Part shown: positions 63,800 through 64,000 of the stretch, one piece after another
Layout: every line of letters begins with the position of its first letter
Numbering within the stretch: the stretch's first letter is position 1
NCBI GenBank assembly: GCA_012295275.1
Contig: CM022672.1
Span: forward strand, 9,485,404 to 9,549,403
DNA from: Chrysomallon squamiferum
Taxonomy: Eukaryota > Mollusca > Gastropoda > Neomphalida > Peltospiridae
Length of the DNA stretch: 64,000 bases
Direction of reading: 5' to 3'
The notes under the pieces: model-generated
Database searches by the model: none
What the model saw: the letters and a program-made list of their open reading frames with translations, nothing else
What the model was told of the DNA's origin: nothing
Translations under genes and position numbers: made by a program

Positions 63800-64000
63800 C
63801 GATAATAGAGAAACTGTGACGTCACGTACAGATGATTGTTTCTCAAGACGATAAAGCGCCGACATTAATGTTAAGGTCGGTCTTACAGGAATATTTGCAG
63901 TGCACGTTAATCAAACATGTTACACTGGTACAGCTGACACGCCGCATGACTCTCTGCGTCAGTAGCAAAACACACAGAAAGGAAAAAGCGCACGCGGCTT
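63800..64000. promoter_or_regulatory. GC-richer unique edge with a perfect CRE
   Basis: Unique, CpG-containing sequence to the window end, with TGACGTCA at 63817-63824 inside GTGACGTCACGTAC. It could be the edge of a promoter or a first exon lying mostly outside the window; nothing more can be said from here. Confidence 0.25.

Overview
The window looks like nuclear DNA of a cephalopod-type mollusc, most likely an octopus. This is inference from three things. The sequence is very AT-rich and crowded with microsatellites: (CT)n, (TAA)n, (CTA)n, (ACAT)n and long T and A tracts. There is a multi-exon gene with consensus GT-AG introns. There is also an invertebrate short neuropeptide F / prolactin-releasing-peptide type receptor. 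Nothing bacterial, phage-like or viral was seen, and there is no operon structure, CRISPR array or obvious transposon coding sequence.

Two protein-coding genes can be supported. (1) A rhodopsin-class neuropeptide GPCR on the + strand (3643-4887), uninterrupted in its coding part, with a possible 5'UTR splice acceptor near 3512. (2) PSMD4/Rpn10, the ubiquitin-receptor subunit of the 26S proteasome, on the - strand. I resolved it into eleven coding exons between 60947 (start) and 53386 (stop). It would encode about 392 residues with a VWA domain, two ubiquitin-interacting motifs and a charged Lys/Asp/Glu-rich C-terminal region. Its second coding exon carries one apparent extra base (C at 59228/59229 on the + strand, a GG on the coding strand) that breaks the frame.

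Layout: 1-3500, repeats and unique AT-rich DNA with one unassigned open frame; 3513-5690, the GPCR transcription unit; 5.7-53.3 kb, about 48 kb without a recognisable gene, dominated by microsatellites but broken by several repeat-poor, CpG-containing islands (about 26.8-27.1, 27.8-28.2, 30.1-30.4, 32.3-32.5, 33.9-34.3, 36.4-36.8, 44.4-45.1, 48.8-49.2 and 51.2-52.0 kb) that are the best places to look for cis-regulatory elements; 53.4-60.95 kb, PSMD4; 60.95-64 kb, more repeats and a GC-richer end that could be the edge of another gene.

The two genes have no evident functional link: one is a cell-surface neuropeptide receptor and the other a housekeeping proteasome subunit. I did not find a novel multi-gene system. 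The most unusual structures are the PSMD4 frame break, a six-unit tandem repeat in PSMD4 intron 7 that copies the exon-8 splice acceptor, and a duplication with a 415-bp offset whose second copy abuts a (CT)n tract.
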